Part shown: positions 26,301 through 33,530 of the stretch, in pieces
Numbering within the stretch: the first letter of the stretch is position 1
Layout of the letters: every line of letters starts with the position of its first letter
From: a virus
Virus record (IMG/VR): IMGVR_UViG_3300021424_000080
Coordinates: 1-44,278 of that record
Strand: one strand, 5' to 3'
Length of the DNA: 44,278 nt
The notes under the pieces: generated by a model
The model's input: only the letters and a program-made list of their open reading frames with translations
Told to the model about the DNA's origin: nothing
The model's database searches: none
Program-made: the position numbers and the translations under genes

Positions 26301-28842
26301 AGACGTTGCCACCTGATGTGATGCGCATTCGTTCGGTTGCATTGGTTCTAAATGCTAAATCAACATTATTTGCTGGCCCAATTAAAGCAATTCCAGTTCC
26401 ACTTGGCTCCAAGTTTATTTGAGCATTTGTATTTCCAGATAATGCTTGGATGTTTAACTGAGATAGAGTATTAGAAACAATATGTAAAGGATTTGTCGGA
26501 CTATTCGTCCCAATTCCAACGTTGCCGCCTGAGGTTATGCGCATTCGTTCTGAACCGCTTGTTTCAAATACTAATGGTAACGCTCTTTGCTCACTTATTC
26601 TTGATTCTGAAGCAATTGAATAAAAATAAGCAGATATTGTTCCATTTACTTTAGTTGTATATCCTCCGCCATTTGCTCCATCAGTTGTAAGAAAAGAATA
26701 TCCTGTTGCGGTTGTCGGGGAATTAGTGTTAATACCAATAGCATTAGTTCCCTCATACATAATAGAATTCCCAATCGTAGATGCTCCCGTAAACTTAGGC
26801 AAGTAGTTAGTAGTGCCTGTTCCTGTAATTTGATTAACAGGTGTTGTTCCAGAAGAACCTGATGTTCCACTAGTTCCATTGTTTCCATTAGCACCAGATG
26901 TTCCGCTTGTACCACTAGAGCCTGTTGTGCCAGAGGTTCCAGACGTAGCAGACGTACCGCTAGTACCAGAGGTTCCACCTGTACCATTAGTGGCAGATGT
27001 TCCGCTGGTTCCGCTTGAGCCAGAAGTGCCTGTAGTGCCTGACGTACCAGATGAGCCACTGGTGCCAGTGGTACCGCTAGTTCCACTAGTACCTCCTGTC
27101 CCATCTGTAGCAGATGTTCCTGATGTCCCTGAAGAGCCTGATGTCCCTGTAGTTCCAGAAGTGCCTGAACTACCGCTAGTTCCTGTAGTGCCACTGGTTC
27201 CACTAGAACCACTCGTTCCAGTGGTACCTGATGTTCCTGACGAACCATCACCACCTGTAGCACCATCAAGATTCACTTGCCATGCACTGTATGTACCAGA
27301 GCCAGTGAGTCTAAACACTACAAAGCTTAGAACACCAGTTAATGGATCGTATGATGTTACTTCTGCCTCGTTGTGGTTATTTGCATCGTAAGCAATAATG
27401 ATAGACTGACCCACTGTATAGTTCAGTCCTAATCCCACTGTAATAGTTCCAGTGTTTCCCGCTGCTTGAAGTGTATATGTTGAACTGGATGACGTAGCAA
27501 ATCTATCACCAGACAAGCCAGAAGATCCAGAAGTACCAGTGGTTCCACTAGTGCCTGAAGATCCGCTTGTCCCAGTGGTACCGCTAGTGCCTGAGGAACC
27601 GCTAGTTCCTGTTGTACCACTACTTCCGCTAGTACCACTGGTGCCATCTAAACCTGTAGTTCCACTGGTTCCACTACTACCACTAGTTCCTGTCGTTCCG
27701 CTTGTACCAGAACTACCACTTGTTCCTGTGGTTCCAGAAGTACCTGAAGTACCAGTGGTACCGCTTGATCCAGATGTTCCAGTGCTTCCACTAGTGCCAC
27801 TACTGCCGCTTGTACCTGTTGTTCCGCTAGTACCAGACGTACCAGCAGTTCCGCTAGTTCCTGTTGTACCAGAACTTCCTGAACTTCCACTTGTACCTGT
27901 AGTACCAGAACTACCACTAGTTCCAGATGTTCCAGTGGTTCCACTTGTTCCGTTTGATCCATTAGCACCACTTGTCCCACTTGTTCCGCTGGTTCCTCGT
28001 GTACCTGAAGTACCAGAAGTTCCTGCTGAACCTGTGCTACCAGACGTACCACTTGTTCCAGCTGTACCACTTGTACCTGCTGGACCTGGGACATAGCCTA
28101 GAATGGCATATATATCAAGATCTGTAATAGGGCTAGCTGCTGTAACTAGTCCTTTTGAATTTACAGAAAACTTCAGAGGAGTGATTGCTGGATATGGATT
28201 AGCATTTGCATTTTGTAATGTCAGTGTTATTGTGCTTTGTGTAAAGCCTGTACCAACAACATCTCCTGTAAATGAGATGGCTTGTGGAGACACTACTAAT
28301 GGTGTTGTTGTAAGACTTGTTACAAGTCCTTTAGCGTTCACCGTCACCACTGGAATCAGTTGTCCAGCACCAAATGTTCCTGGGTTTATATTGACAGTGT
28401 TTAATGTAAATGCTACAGCACCAGGTCCTGTTGCTACACCATCTCCAGAGAGGGCTGTAATATAGTTTCCTGGAGGTTGGAAAGATGATGAATCTAGTGT
28501 TCCATCACCCTTGACAAACTGCGAAGATGTTCCTCCTGTGGTGATGTGTTTTGCAGCCTTGAGGTTGCCTGTAAACTCAAGTGTGAAATTACCACCAATA
28601 GTTGTGTTTTGAATTAAGCTACCACCTAATTGGACAGGTTGGTTGAGAGCTGTTTGTACTATACCATTGTTAAAAATATAACCTATGCCAGAGTTTACAA
28701 AAGCCTGATTGATCTTCTGTATAACAAGCTGTAAATTGTCATTAGTCTGTACACCAATGTATAATAAATCTTCCCCCTCATAAAATACACAGGAAGATGA
28801 TAACAGAAGAGGACATGGGCTGGCTCCGCATATAGAACTCAT
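23332..28842 (-). CDS. Tail fibre/tailspike, collagen-like tracts and C-terminal S74 intramolecular chaperone, 1836 aa
   Basis: The N-terminus has a cysteine-rich anchor (CGASPCPL, SSCVFYEGEDLLYIG). Beta-rich repeats (residues about 90-245) follow, then a Gly-Thr-Ser/Gly-Ser-Ser triplet tract at about 251-442. A separate domain of about 90 residues (YTLQAAGNTGTITVG, FRLTGSGTYSAWQVN) comes next, then a second triplet tract at about 530-663. The shaft (670-1740) carries about ten copies of a unit with RMRITSGG and VGIGT. The C-terminus has SSDYRLKQDI at about 1752-1761, the signature of the peptidase S74 chaperone of endosialidase, in which self-cleavage occurs before the Ser of SDxRLK and releases a trimerization chaperone of about 84 residues. 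It is the main candidate for receptor binding. Confidence 0.9.
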   Translation of the reverse strand: MSSICGASPCPLLLSSSCVFYEGEDLLYIGVQTNDNLQLVIQKINQAFVNSGIGYIFNNGIVQTALNQPVQLGGSLIQNTTIGGNFTLEFTGNLKAAKHITTGGTSSQFVKGDGTLDSSSFQPPGNYITALSGDGVATGPGAVAFTLNTVNINPGTFGAGQLIPVVTVNAKGLVTSLTTTPLVVSPQAISFTGDVVGTGFTQSTITLTLQNANANPYPAITPLKFSVNSKGLVTAASPITDLDIYAILGYVPGPAGTSGTAGTSGTSGSTGSAGTSGTSGTRGTSGTSGTSGANGSNGTSGTTGTSGTSGSSGTTGTSGSSGSSGTTGTSGTAGTSGTSGTTGTSGSSGTSGSTGTSGSSGTTGTSGTSGTTGTSGSSGTSGTTGTSGSSGTSGTTGLDGTSGTSGSSGTTGTSGSSGTSGTTGTSGSSGTSGTTGTSGSSGLSGDRFATSSSSTYTLQAAGNTGTITVGLGLNYTVGQSIIIAYDANNHNEAEVTSYDPLTGVLSFVVFRLTGSGTYSAWQVNLDGATGGDGSSGTSGTTGTSGSSGTSGTTGTSGSSGTSGTTGTSGSSGTSGTSATDGTGGTSGTSGTTGTSGSSGTSGTTGTSGSSGTSGTSATNGTGGTSGTSGTSATSGTSGTTGSSGTSGTSGANGNNGTSGTSGSSGTTPVNQITGTGTTNYLPKFTGASTIGNSIMYEGTNAIGINTNSPTTATGYSFLTTDGANGGGYTTKVNGTISAYFYSIASESRISEQRALPLVFETSGSERMRITSGGNVGIGTNSPTNPLHIVSNTLSQLNIQALSGNTNAQINLEPSGTGIALIGPANNVDLAFRTNATERMRITSGGNVLIGTTSDAGSRLQVEGGNFRFNWANSSTAYYLWLNKNSTQDGGILLTKDNTLDWQIANGGSTGNLVFYSYGTSNNALTLTRATGAATFSSTAQNSFTINSTNTDGPVILIQNSGTNIGMIGNAEGVTNGGVTNFAIRSTANLIFATGGANPRLTIASTGTATFSSSVTTPFLRVTDSAGQIGEFNSNNANGGYIVWGTNNTTIADIGTSQQIFGSGGNDTFGINGRGARALAFGTNNTERMRITSGGDVGIGTISPSIQAGFKQLSISAGVSGNVRGALNIQGARTADSTFASLAFYHKTNYVAGIESSRGGADNSGSLEFYTSNTGTLAERMRITSGGLVGINTNNPFNFGSESGMIDVRSQNTSAVCGVFISNSNRSASIVNYINNAAGGFIGTSTNHYLDIGTNDVGRLRITSGGSVGIGTTTINDKLEVRGADNGITISSIVANRPALSLVNGTTTMLKLSANGTYGAIGDGTSADRYMSFNAGSVGIGTTSPTEKLHVDSGNVYINGEASGLIVDAQGEKRIGFMKYGGHEAVISRIAGQDFGIVRVGTSDIKDVTGITYDVYVGSSGNVGIGTSSPGTLFHVNGSGTIGRFQSSISYVDLSFINSTSSNGFIQYNGNNFNFFANSGSTPTMTITGGSPGNVLIGTTTDIGSRLRVNGVGYFDESIFSGNQGLNVGGYNFYSQTISGAMGILGHNLRASASVANQVNVVNSGWYSSMIKMYYSEGITFHTSTTSYSAGDVYPMAGTERMRIAFNGRIGMGTNDPIDQLHVAGGITSTGLSNPTTTSVGSLQIGYDGTTGVIRTWNSSPLLFSNYNHQTFETSGSIRMRITSGGNILMGTTTDAGYTLNVAGNAQFIKSSTSTAMVVGLSGVTGSIIRFSYNGSFVGSISTDGTDTAYNTSSDYRLKQDIKDFNGLDLLSRIKPYDFEWKSDKTRSYGVLAHELQEVINYAVTGSKDAEDMQGVDYSKLVPILIKAIQELNEKIR
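26850..28092 (-). repeat. Collagen-like Gly-x-y coding repeats in the fibre gene
   Basis: Two coding tracts (about 27518-28092 and 26850-27255) repeat 9-base Gly-Thr-Ser, Gly-Ser-Ser and Gly-Thr-Thr codon triplets. They are separated by a unique region of about 260 bases. Synonymous codons vary strongly between units, which limits perfect DNA identity. Long open frames on the opposite strand here are by-products of the repeat. Confidence 0.9.
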
Positions 28843-28866
28843 AAGCTTGGTTATTTAATTGTATTA

Positions 28867-29391
28867 TTAGCAAGAAGTTGCTGCACTCAATACACCACCA
28901 CTTGATACTGTCCACTTAGTACTCAAATTGGTTATGTAAATATAACCACTATAAGTAGTTGTTAGACCAGTGTTAGTATATAAAACTACACCATTTGCTA
29001 GTGTAGGAACAGAGGTGTACAATGGAGACAACAATACAGCTGATGTACAAGGGCTAGAAATATTCACCAGTCCTCCTAAATACCAAGTGTAATATCCAGG
29101 TCCTGTAGTGGTCGTACTTGTAGTGCTGGTTGTACTAGTTGTTGGACCAGCTGATGTACTGGTTGTAGTGGTTGTAGGTGGCGTTGGAGAAATTTGTTGC
29201 TCTATTAAAGAAATAGCATAGTCAATTTTTTCTAACACAGTGGTGAGGTCATCGCAACTTTGGATGCCTGTTCCTGCTAGGTTTGGACCTATATATTTTA
29301 TGTTTTCAGAAGAAACAAATTTACATTGTTCACCACTGCAACCACAAGGACCTAAAGATCCACATCCTGGGCAATTAGCATTAAATGGCAT
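28867..29391 (-). CDS. Appendage protein: Cys-rich anchor, Thr linker, C-terminal domain, 174 aa
   Basis: An upstream in-frame start (29427) exists, but it lies inside the preceding gene. The ATG at 29391, 4 bases after that gene's stop, is preferred and gives MPFNANCPGCGSLG. The N-terminal anchor has CPGCGSLGPCGC, then EQCKFVSSENIKYIGPNL and a helix. This is the same layout as the two neighbouring appendage proteins. A Thr/Ser linker follows (TTTTTSTSAGPTTSTTSTTS). The C-terminal domain of about 70 residues has WYLGGLVNISSPC, LYTNTGLTTTYSGYIY and a terminal Cys, a module type I recall at fibre tips in Bacteroidota phages. It is probably a short fibre or decoration attached through the shared anchor. 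Confidence 0.75.
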   Translation of the reverse strand: MPFNANCPGCGSLGPCGCSGEQCKFVSSENIKYIGPNLAGTGIQSCDDLTTVLEKIDYAISLIEQQISPTPPTTTTTSTSAGPTTSTTSTTSTTTTGPGYYTWYLGGLVNISSPCTSAVLLSPLYTSVPTLANGVVLYTNTGLTTTYSGYIYITNLSTKWTVSSGGVLSAATSC

Positions 29392-29395
29392 AGTT

Positions 29396-30523
29396 TTATG
29401 GGATATACATGATATAATAAGCACCAATTGTAGGCTGGATATTGCTATGGCTCAATCCTCCACCTGTTGCATCAATAACTACACTAGTTGTGACACTCAC
29501 TGTAGCATTGCTAGTTGGTCCAAGATCGGCACTTCCAGATGTACTCTTAAGTCTGTATGAGAAGTTGTTACTTCCATCAAACTCAGTATCTAGAGGGCTA
29601 GTGCTAGTGAGGTCACCAATATTAATACCATCTTTAGCAATAAAGTGTGAGTGTGGAGCAGCTGTTGATGTAGCTGTTGCTGTGTGAGTGTGAGCAGGAA
29701 TTTGATTAGCTGTCAGAGTGACGTTATTCAATCCCTGCACACTATTCAATGAATAGCTTGGGTTACCTGGTGTTGAAGGATTGACAACAGAACTCATTGG
29801 TATTGTACCAACCATGCTTCCATCTGTAGTTCCTACAGCAACACGTCCTCTCTTGTCTGGTGTACCATTGCTTCCATTACACAAATACACATTTGCAAAC
29901 AAACCAGATCCTGCTCCTGTAACATCAAAACCTGCAATAGAGCCATAGTATTCATACGCAACGTATGGTACCATTTTATTCTTGTAAAGGTTGGATGGAG
30001 CAATGCTATTCAAATAAGCTTGAATAAGCGTATTCAAATCAGCAAGCTGAACATAATTGGTTGTTACATCAAGTTCTAGTGCTGCCAAGTCAGCTGCTGT
30101 AGAGCAAAGCTTATTGATAGCTGCTTGAAGGATGTCATGTGTATCAGACGATGCTGTTACACCTGTAAGACATCCAATTGTGTAATTAGCGTTAAGGGTG
30201 GTGAGGGTTGATTCAATTGCTGTAACACTGGTTTTTAAAGAGCAAATTGATTTGATCAGTGCTGAGATTACATTATTTAGTGTTATGTCGCCAGACACTG
30301 GAAGAAAACCACTCACCAATGCGCACAGGTCAGCTGGTTTAATGACAGGAATAATGCCATTACCAGTAGACAAATCTATGATGAATGTTGTAATTTTTAA
30401 TTCAACATCAGCAAGACTGTCACCATTGGAAATATCAAGAGCAGGAATATTATATCCTGTATATTTTACACACTGATCAGATATAATTTCAGTGCATCCA
30501 TTGAAGCAATTAGAGCAGGCCAT
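29396..30523 (-). CDS. Tail-collar domain fibre protein, 375 aa
   Basis: The N-terminal module (MACSNCFNGCTEIISDQCVK, then YTGYNIPALDI) matches the anchors of the next two appendage genes. A helical stem follows (residues about 60-180). The C-terminal half is a phage tail collar domain: AYEYYGSIAGF near 185, TPDKRGRVAVG at about 221-231, ANQIPAHTHT at about 271-281, a second His pair (PHSHF), and the closing SNIQPTIGAYYIMYI. In this family the His residues can bind metal in the fibre tip. The gene starts one base after the 88-residue gene and ends 4 bases before the next. It is probably a short tail fibre. Confidence 0.85.
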   Translation of the reverse strand: MACSNCFNGCTEIISDQCVKYTGYNIPALDISNGDSLADVELKITTFIIDLSTGNGIIPVIKPADLCALVSGFLPVSGDITLNNVISALIKSICSLKTSVTAIESTLTTLNANYTIGCLTGVTASSDTHDILQAAINKLCSTAADLAALELDVTTNYVQLADLNTLIQAYLNSIAPSNLYKNKMVPYVAYEYYGSIAGFDVTGAGSGLFANVYLCNGSNGTPDKRGRVAVGTTDGSMVGTIPMSSVVNPSTPGNPSYSLNSVQGLNNVTLTANQIPAHTHTATATSTAAPHSHFIAKDGINIGDLTSTSPLDTEFDGSNNFSYRLKSTSGSADLGPTSNATVSVTTSVVIDATGGGLSHSNIQPTIGAYYIMYIP

Positions 30524-30790
30524 TTATTTATATTTTAGAAGTTTTACTTTACTAGCTATTTGACAAACGCTATACATTTTAGCGTAATCTGGGTTACAAT
30601 ACTTATATGTCAAGATTCTTCTGTAGTTAAGAAGATCTATCATCGTTGTGTATGGAACTGGCATATTAAGCGCAAACACAGTGTTATTGTACAGATTCTT
30701 TGCCACTTCTGCAATCTTGCACTCTATATCAGCCAGCAAATCAGGAATTTCACCACATTCAGAACACGAAGTTAATCTAGGTTGTAACAT
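30524..30790 (-). CDS. Small conserved late protein, 88 aa
   Basis: A longer frame starting at 30862 would overlap the cysteine-rich small gene upstream. The ATG at 30790, two bases after that gene's TAA, gives a cleaner product beginning MLQPRLTSCSECGE. The protein has one CxxC, a central helix (LLADIECKIAEVAKNLYN) and a Tyr/Lys-rich C-terminus. It lies in the appendage block between the 43-residue protein and the collar fibre. The function is unknown; an adaptor or chaperone is possible. Confidence 0.65.
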   Translation of the reverse strand: MLQPRLTSCSECGEIPDLLADIECKIAEVAKNLYNNTVFALNMPVPYTTMIDLLNYRRILTYKYCNPDYAKMYSVCQIASKVKLLKYK

Positions 30791-30792
30791 AT

Positions 30793-30924
30793 TTATTGAT
30801 TTTGAGGAGTGGGTGGTTGAACTGTGATTGATTCTTTTTTCTTCTGTGCACAGAAAGCACACAATCCATTTTTAAGATTGCATCCACATCCTACACTTGC
30901 TCCACAGCTTGAACACTTTGCCAT
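30793..30924 (-). CDS. 43-residue cysteine-rich (zinc-ribbon-like) protein
   Basis: A short gene that fills what would otherwise be a gap. ATG at 30924 is one base after the TAA of the 188-residue gene, and it ends in TAA at 30793. Cysteines at residues 4, 7, 13, 15, 22 and 25 (CSSCG, CGC, CAFC) could hold a zinc ion. The rest is a Lys-rich stretch and a Pro/Gln tail (TVQPPTPQNQ). The tight packing on both sides supports expression. The cysteine spacing recalls the cysteine-rich anchors of the nearby appendage proteins. The function is unknown. Confidence 0.7.
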   Translation of the reverse strand: MAKCSSCGASVGCGCNLKNGLCAFCAQKKKESITVQPPTPQNQ

Positions 30925-30925
30925 A

Positions 30926-31492
30926 TTAGTAATACGTTGTTACTGTTGCGTAATTGTTTCCTGAACATCCACAGTTGTTTCTTATGAAGTTGTTCAGCAT
31001 TTTATCAGCTTGAAGATACAATTTATTTGCTTCAACTGCTGCACAATTATTTGCAGCTGCTATAGCTCCATTGATGAAGAATGATATAGTTGTAAGCTCC
31101 ACCTTAGATTGTGTCTTAATTGCTCTGTCACACTCCATCATGTCAAGCTTCATAAATGCCTCATCAAACTTCTCTTGAAGTCTTTCAGTACGCATGATAG
31201 TTTTCTCAACAAAGTTTACGTTTGCTGGTGCCACTGAATACTTTAGATAATAGATTCCATCAGGAAGAGGATCATTACCAAGTGGATTGATTCCCAAGTT
31301 TGAAGTGGTAAAGACATTCAAATCATTCACTACAAATGGAAGGTTCACTATTCCAAAGTTTGGAACATTTATCTCAATAGATGGAGATGTAACATTTGGT
31401 GGGGTAGTTGGATAGATAGACGCATCAGCAACAGCCAATGTTAGCGTGTTGTATGTTGGAACTACGAGAATATCTAGTTTCAGAGTTGGCAT
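30926..31492 (-). CDS. Conserved structural protein, 188 aa
   Basis: The N-terminal half is beta-rich (MPTLKLDILVVPTYNTLTLA, PDGIYYLKYSV) and the second half is helical (LQEKFDEAFMKLDMMECDRA, ending with NNFIRNNCGCSGNNY). I recall this two-part layout from late genes of related phages, without a named function. It starts 16 bases after the terminator stem, so its message probably comes from read-through of the abundant 395-residue gene transcript. It is possibly a connector, or the adaptor that holds the appendages. Confidence 0.7.
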   Translation of the reverse strand: MPTLKLDILVVPTYNTLTLAVADASIYPTTPPNVTSPSIEINVPNFGIVNLPFVVNDLNVFTTSNLGINPLGNDPLPDGIYYLKYSVAPANVNFVEKTIMRTERLQEKFDEAFMKLDMMECDRAIKTQSKVELTTISFFINGAIAAANNCAAVEANKLYLQADKMLNNFIRNNCGCSGNNYATVTTYY

Positions 31493-31494
31493 GG

Positions 31495-31551
31495 GAGTTA
31501 TAAAGAAAATGCCAGAGGATTTTGAGAACTAATCCTCTCACCCTCTGGCAT
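31495..31551 (-). terminator. Terminator after the abundant 395-aa virion protein
   Basis: On the minus strand ATGCCAGAGG (31551-31542), a 23-base loop and CCTCTGGCAT (31518-31509), then TTTCTTTATAAC. The 10-bp perfect stem is followed by only a moderate T-tract, and the next ATG is 16 bases further on. It is therefore probably a partial terminator that lowers expression downstream. Confidence 0.7.
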
Positions 31552-31587
31552 AGGTTATAGAAATTTTAACTTACCTCTATCCCCTGA

Positions 31588-32775
31588 TTATGGAATCAGA
31601 GTGGTTGTGCTAGTAGTTGTACTAGTTGAGCTAGAGCTAGTAGTGGTGGTAGTAGTGATACAAGCATTGTTATCAAGTACAGTACCAAGAGCAGCCTCAA
31701 GAACAGCCTCAACAGCAGCAGCAATACCAGCGTTACCTGGAGTGGCAGCGTTAGGAACAGCAATAATAACCAAGCTATCCTCATAAATGTAGTCACCCCA
31801 CTGATAAGCAGAACGATCAAACTGATTGAACTTAATGTAGTAGGAGTCATAAATAACACCAGTGCTTACATAACTTTCAAAGTTCTCGTTGTAACCATTC
31901 ATTCTGTACAAGTGCTTCAAGTAACCTGCTTGATAGCTGTAGAAGTTTTTCTCAAGTTGAGCAATTTCTTCAGCAGTACCAGTTGGATAAGAAGCTCTCT
32001 GTACAACAACAGGGTTAGCAACGATATCGCAGTTATCCGCTACAATGAAGTCAGCAGTAGTAGCTGGACCTTGGTATACGAATGTTCTGAAGTACATTCT
32101 GTCATACTCCCAAGGGAATGCAGCAATATCGCAAGGCTGGCCATATTTGGTAAGAGGCTTACCAGAGATACGAAGAACAGCACTAGAGTTGTTACCAATT
32201 CTCTGGAATGTATAGAAATCAGAGAAAGTGATATTGTCAGGGTTGTTACCAGGAGCTGCAAGGTTTAGTTGGAAGATGAACTGATCGATCAACGCAGGAA
32301 CGTTAACATCAGCGCAAGGATCAGCACCACAATCGCAGCAAGGAGCTTGTACAGTTACTGAACGAGTGAAACCGTTAAAGTACAAGGTGTCAAGGTAGCT
32401 AGAATGAGCTCTTAGAGTAAGAGTCACAACTTCTCCACACTGTACATTCCAGTTACCTACATCAGTAATTTGGACAGCAGGAGTACCGCAACCTGATACT
32501 TTGTACCATTCAGTTACGTTAGAAGAGCAACCAGAACCAGATGGGCAACCCTTGATTTTATCAGAACGCTTAGAGCCTTGTAGGTAGGTGTTTTGTCTAC
32601 CTTGAGCTACATAGAAGTATGGAGCAGCAGCAATGTTACCAGCTGTAGCCACACTGTAGTCGTTTCTGAAGAAACCAACTTGACCAGCAGTTAGATTTTG
32701 AGTAGAACCAGAGCTAGGGAGCGATGTTTGCCCTACTGGAACTACAAAAAGGGTGGTTAATGAGAAATCAGCCAT
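31588..32775 (-). CDS. Abundant virion protein with Thr-rich C-terminal tail, 395 aa
   Basis: Preceded by an A-rich leader (AATAAACAAA) also found before the capsid gene, and followed by a terminator, as expected for a highly expressed gene. Codon use looks more C-ending than in neighbours, as in the capsid gene. The sequence has a Gly/Ser/Thr-rich N-terminus (MADFSLTTLFVVPVG), cysteine clusters (CPSGSGCSS, APCCDCGADPCADV) and beta-rich middle parts (DRMYFRTFVYQGPA). It ends in CITTTTTTSSSSTSTTT plus a short tail. Candidates are a tail-tube, head-decoration or head-fibre protein. I recall close relatives in uncultured Bacteroidota phages but no proven function. Confidence 0.75.
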   Translation of the reverse strand: MADFSLTTLFVVPVGQTSLPSSGSTQNLTAGQVGFFRNDYSVATAGNIAAAPYFYVAQGRQNTYLQGSKRSDKIKGCPSGSGCSSNVTEWYKVSGCGTPAVQITDVGNWNVQCGEVVTLTLRAHSSYLDTLYFNGFTRSVTVQAPCCDCGADPCADVNVPALIDQFIFQLNLAAPGNNPDNITFSDFYTFQRIGNNSSAVLRISGKPLTKYGQPCDIAAFPWEYDRMYFRTFVYQGPATTADFIVADNCDIVANPVVVQRASYPTGTAEEIAQLEKNFYSYQAGYLKHLYRMNGYNENFESYVSTGVIYDSYYIKFNQFDRSAYQWGDYIYEDSLVIIAVPNAATPGNAGIAAAVEAVLEAALGTVLDNNACITTTTTTSSSSTSTTTSTTTLIP

Positions 32776-32798
32776 TTTTTTGTGTTTTTTAAGTTTGT

Positions 32799-33530
32799 TT
32801 ATTCATTTGTTTGTATTCTGAACTGCGCACTTTGTACAGCAGATGCATTCTCTGTATACATTGCAAGGTTTTGGACAGTTAAATCAACTAACTCATCTTC
32901 TAGGTATTCTTCAAGTTCGCAATTAACATCTGTAGATGGTTGACCATCGAACCTGACATAACCTGCCTTATCAATGTAGATTGGATATCTCATATAAGAG
33001 ATGTATATGTCACTAGGAGTGAACGTCCCATCTGTGAATATACTAATTTCATCTGAGGAGAGGAAATTAAATGTCTCTTGATATTCGAAAGATGGCTTAT
33101 AGTGAACGTTGTTCAATAAGAACTGCAAATCACCATGTTTTGCCAAATCTTTGTTTATCCATATTTGTCGATCCTTGCACACTCCCTTGTCAGCTAAAAC
33201 ATAACTGTCAATGTAGAACATGTACTTTGGATTTAGTTTATCAATATCTGCTGCCCACTGATTTAGTGTTTGATTTTTCAAGTAGAGGTTTAACTTACCA
33301 TTATTATAACTAATGACAAGTCTTTGTAGGTCTTCATAACGCTTCTTAAAAGAGTCAAGACCCATTCCACTAATAACACTAAATCCATCAACCTTTTGTT
33401 TGATGAGCTTTATTTGAGCTTCGTTAAGCGCAAGTATTTTATCTTCGAGTTGAATCTGCTGATGCTCATTGGTCGATAGTTTATTTAGTTTTTGATCAAT
33501 CTTATATAATAAACTATCTACAGGTATCAT
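32799..33530 (-). CDS. Head-tail connector-like protein, 243 aa
   Basis: ATG at 33530 overlaps the stop of the preceding gene (ATGA). A helical N-terminus (LLYKIDQKLNKLS, LEDKILALNEAQIKLIKQKV) leads into a domain with NQWAADIDKLNPKYMFYIDS. The C-terminus YLEDELVDLTVQNLAMY shares its pattern with the 242-residue protein at 22113-22841. Late position after capsid genes fits an adaptor that docks below the portal. The role is inferred. Confidence 0.65.
   Translation of the reverse strand: MIPVDSLLYKIDQKLNKLSTNEHQQIQLEDKILALNEAQIKLIKQKVDGFSVISGMGLDSFKKRYEDLQRLVISYNNGKLNLYLKNQTLNQWAADIDKLNPKYMFYIDSYVLADKGVCKDRQIWINKDLAKHGDLQFLLNNVHYKPSFEYQETFNFLSSDEISIFTDGTFTPSDIYISYMRYPIYIDKAGYVRFDGQPSTDVNCELEEYLEDELVDLTVQNLAMYTENASAVQSAQFRIQTNE

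Noticed and set aside
26646-27269. Minus-strand 207-residue frame inside the fibre gene
   Set aside because: Shifted reading of the same repeats, Leu/Val/Gln-rich with no independent start context.
26850-28092. CRISPR-like regular repeats
   Set aside because: The repeats are 9-base codon triplets within one open frame, without spacers.
27539-28096. Plus-strand frame of 185 residues made of Val-Pro-Leu repeats
   Set aside because: It is the reverse reading of the Gly-Thr-Ser triplet tract of the fibre gene; triplet repeats keep all frames open.
30791-30862. Upstream start giving a 112-residue version of the 88-residue protein
   Set aside because: It would overlap the 43-residue cysteine-rich gene, and the extra residues look like random coding.
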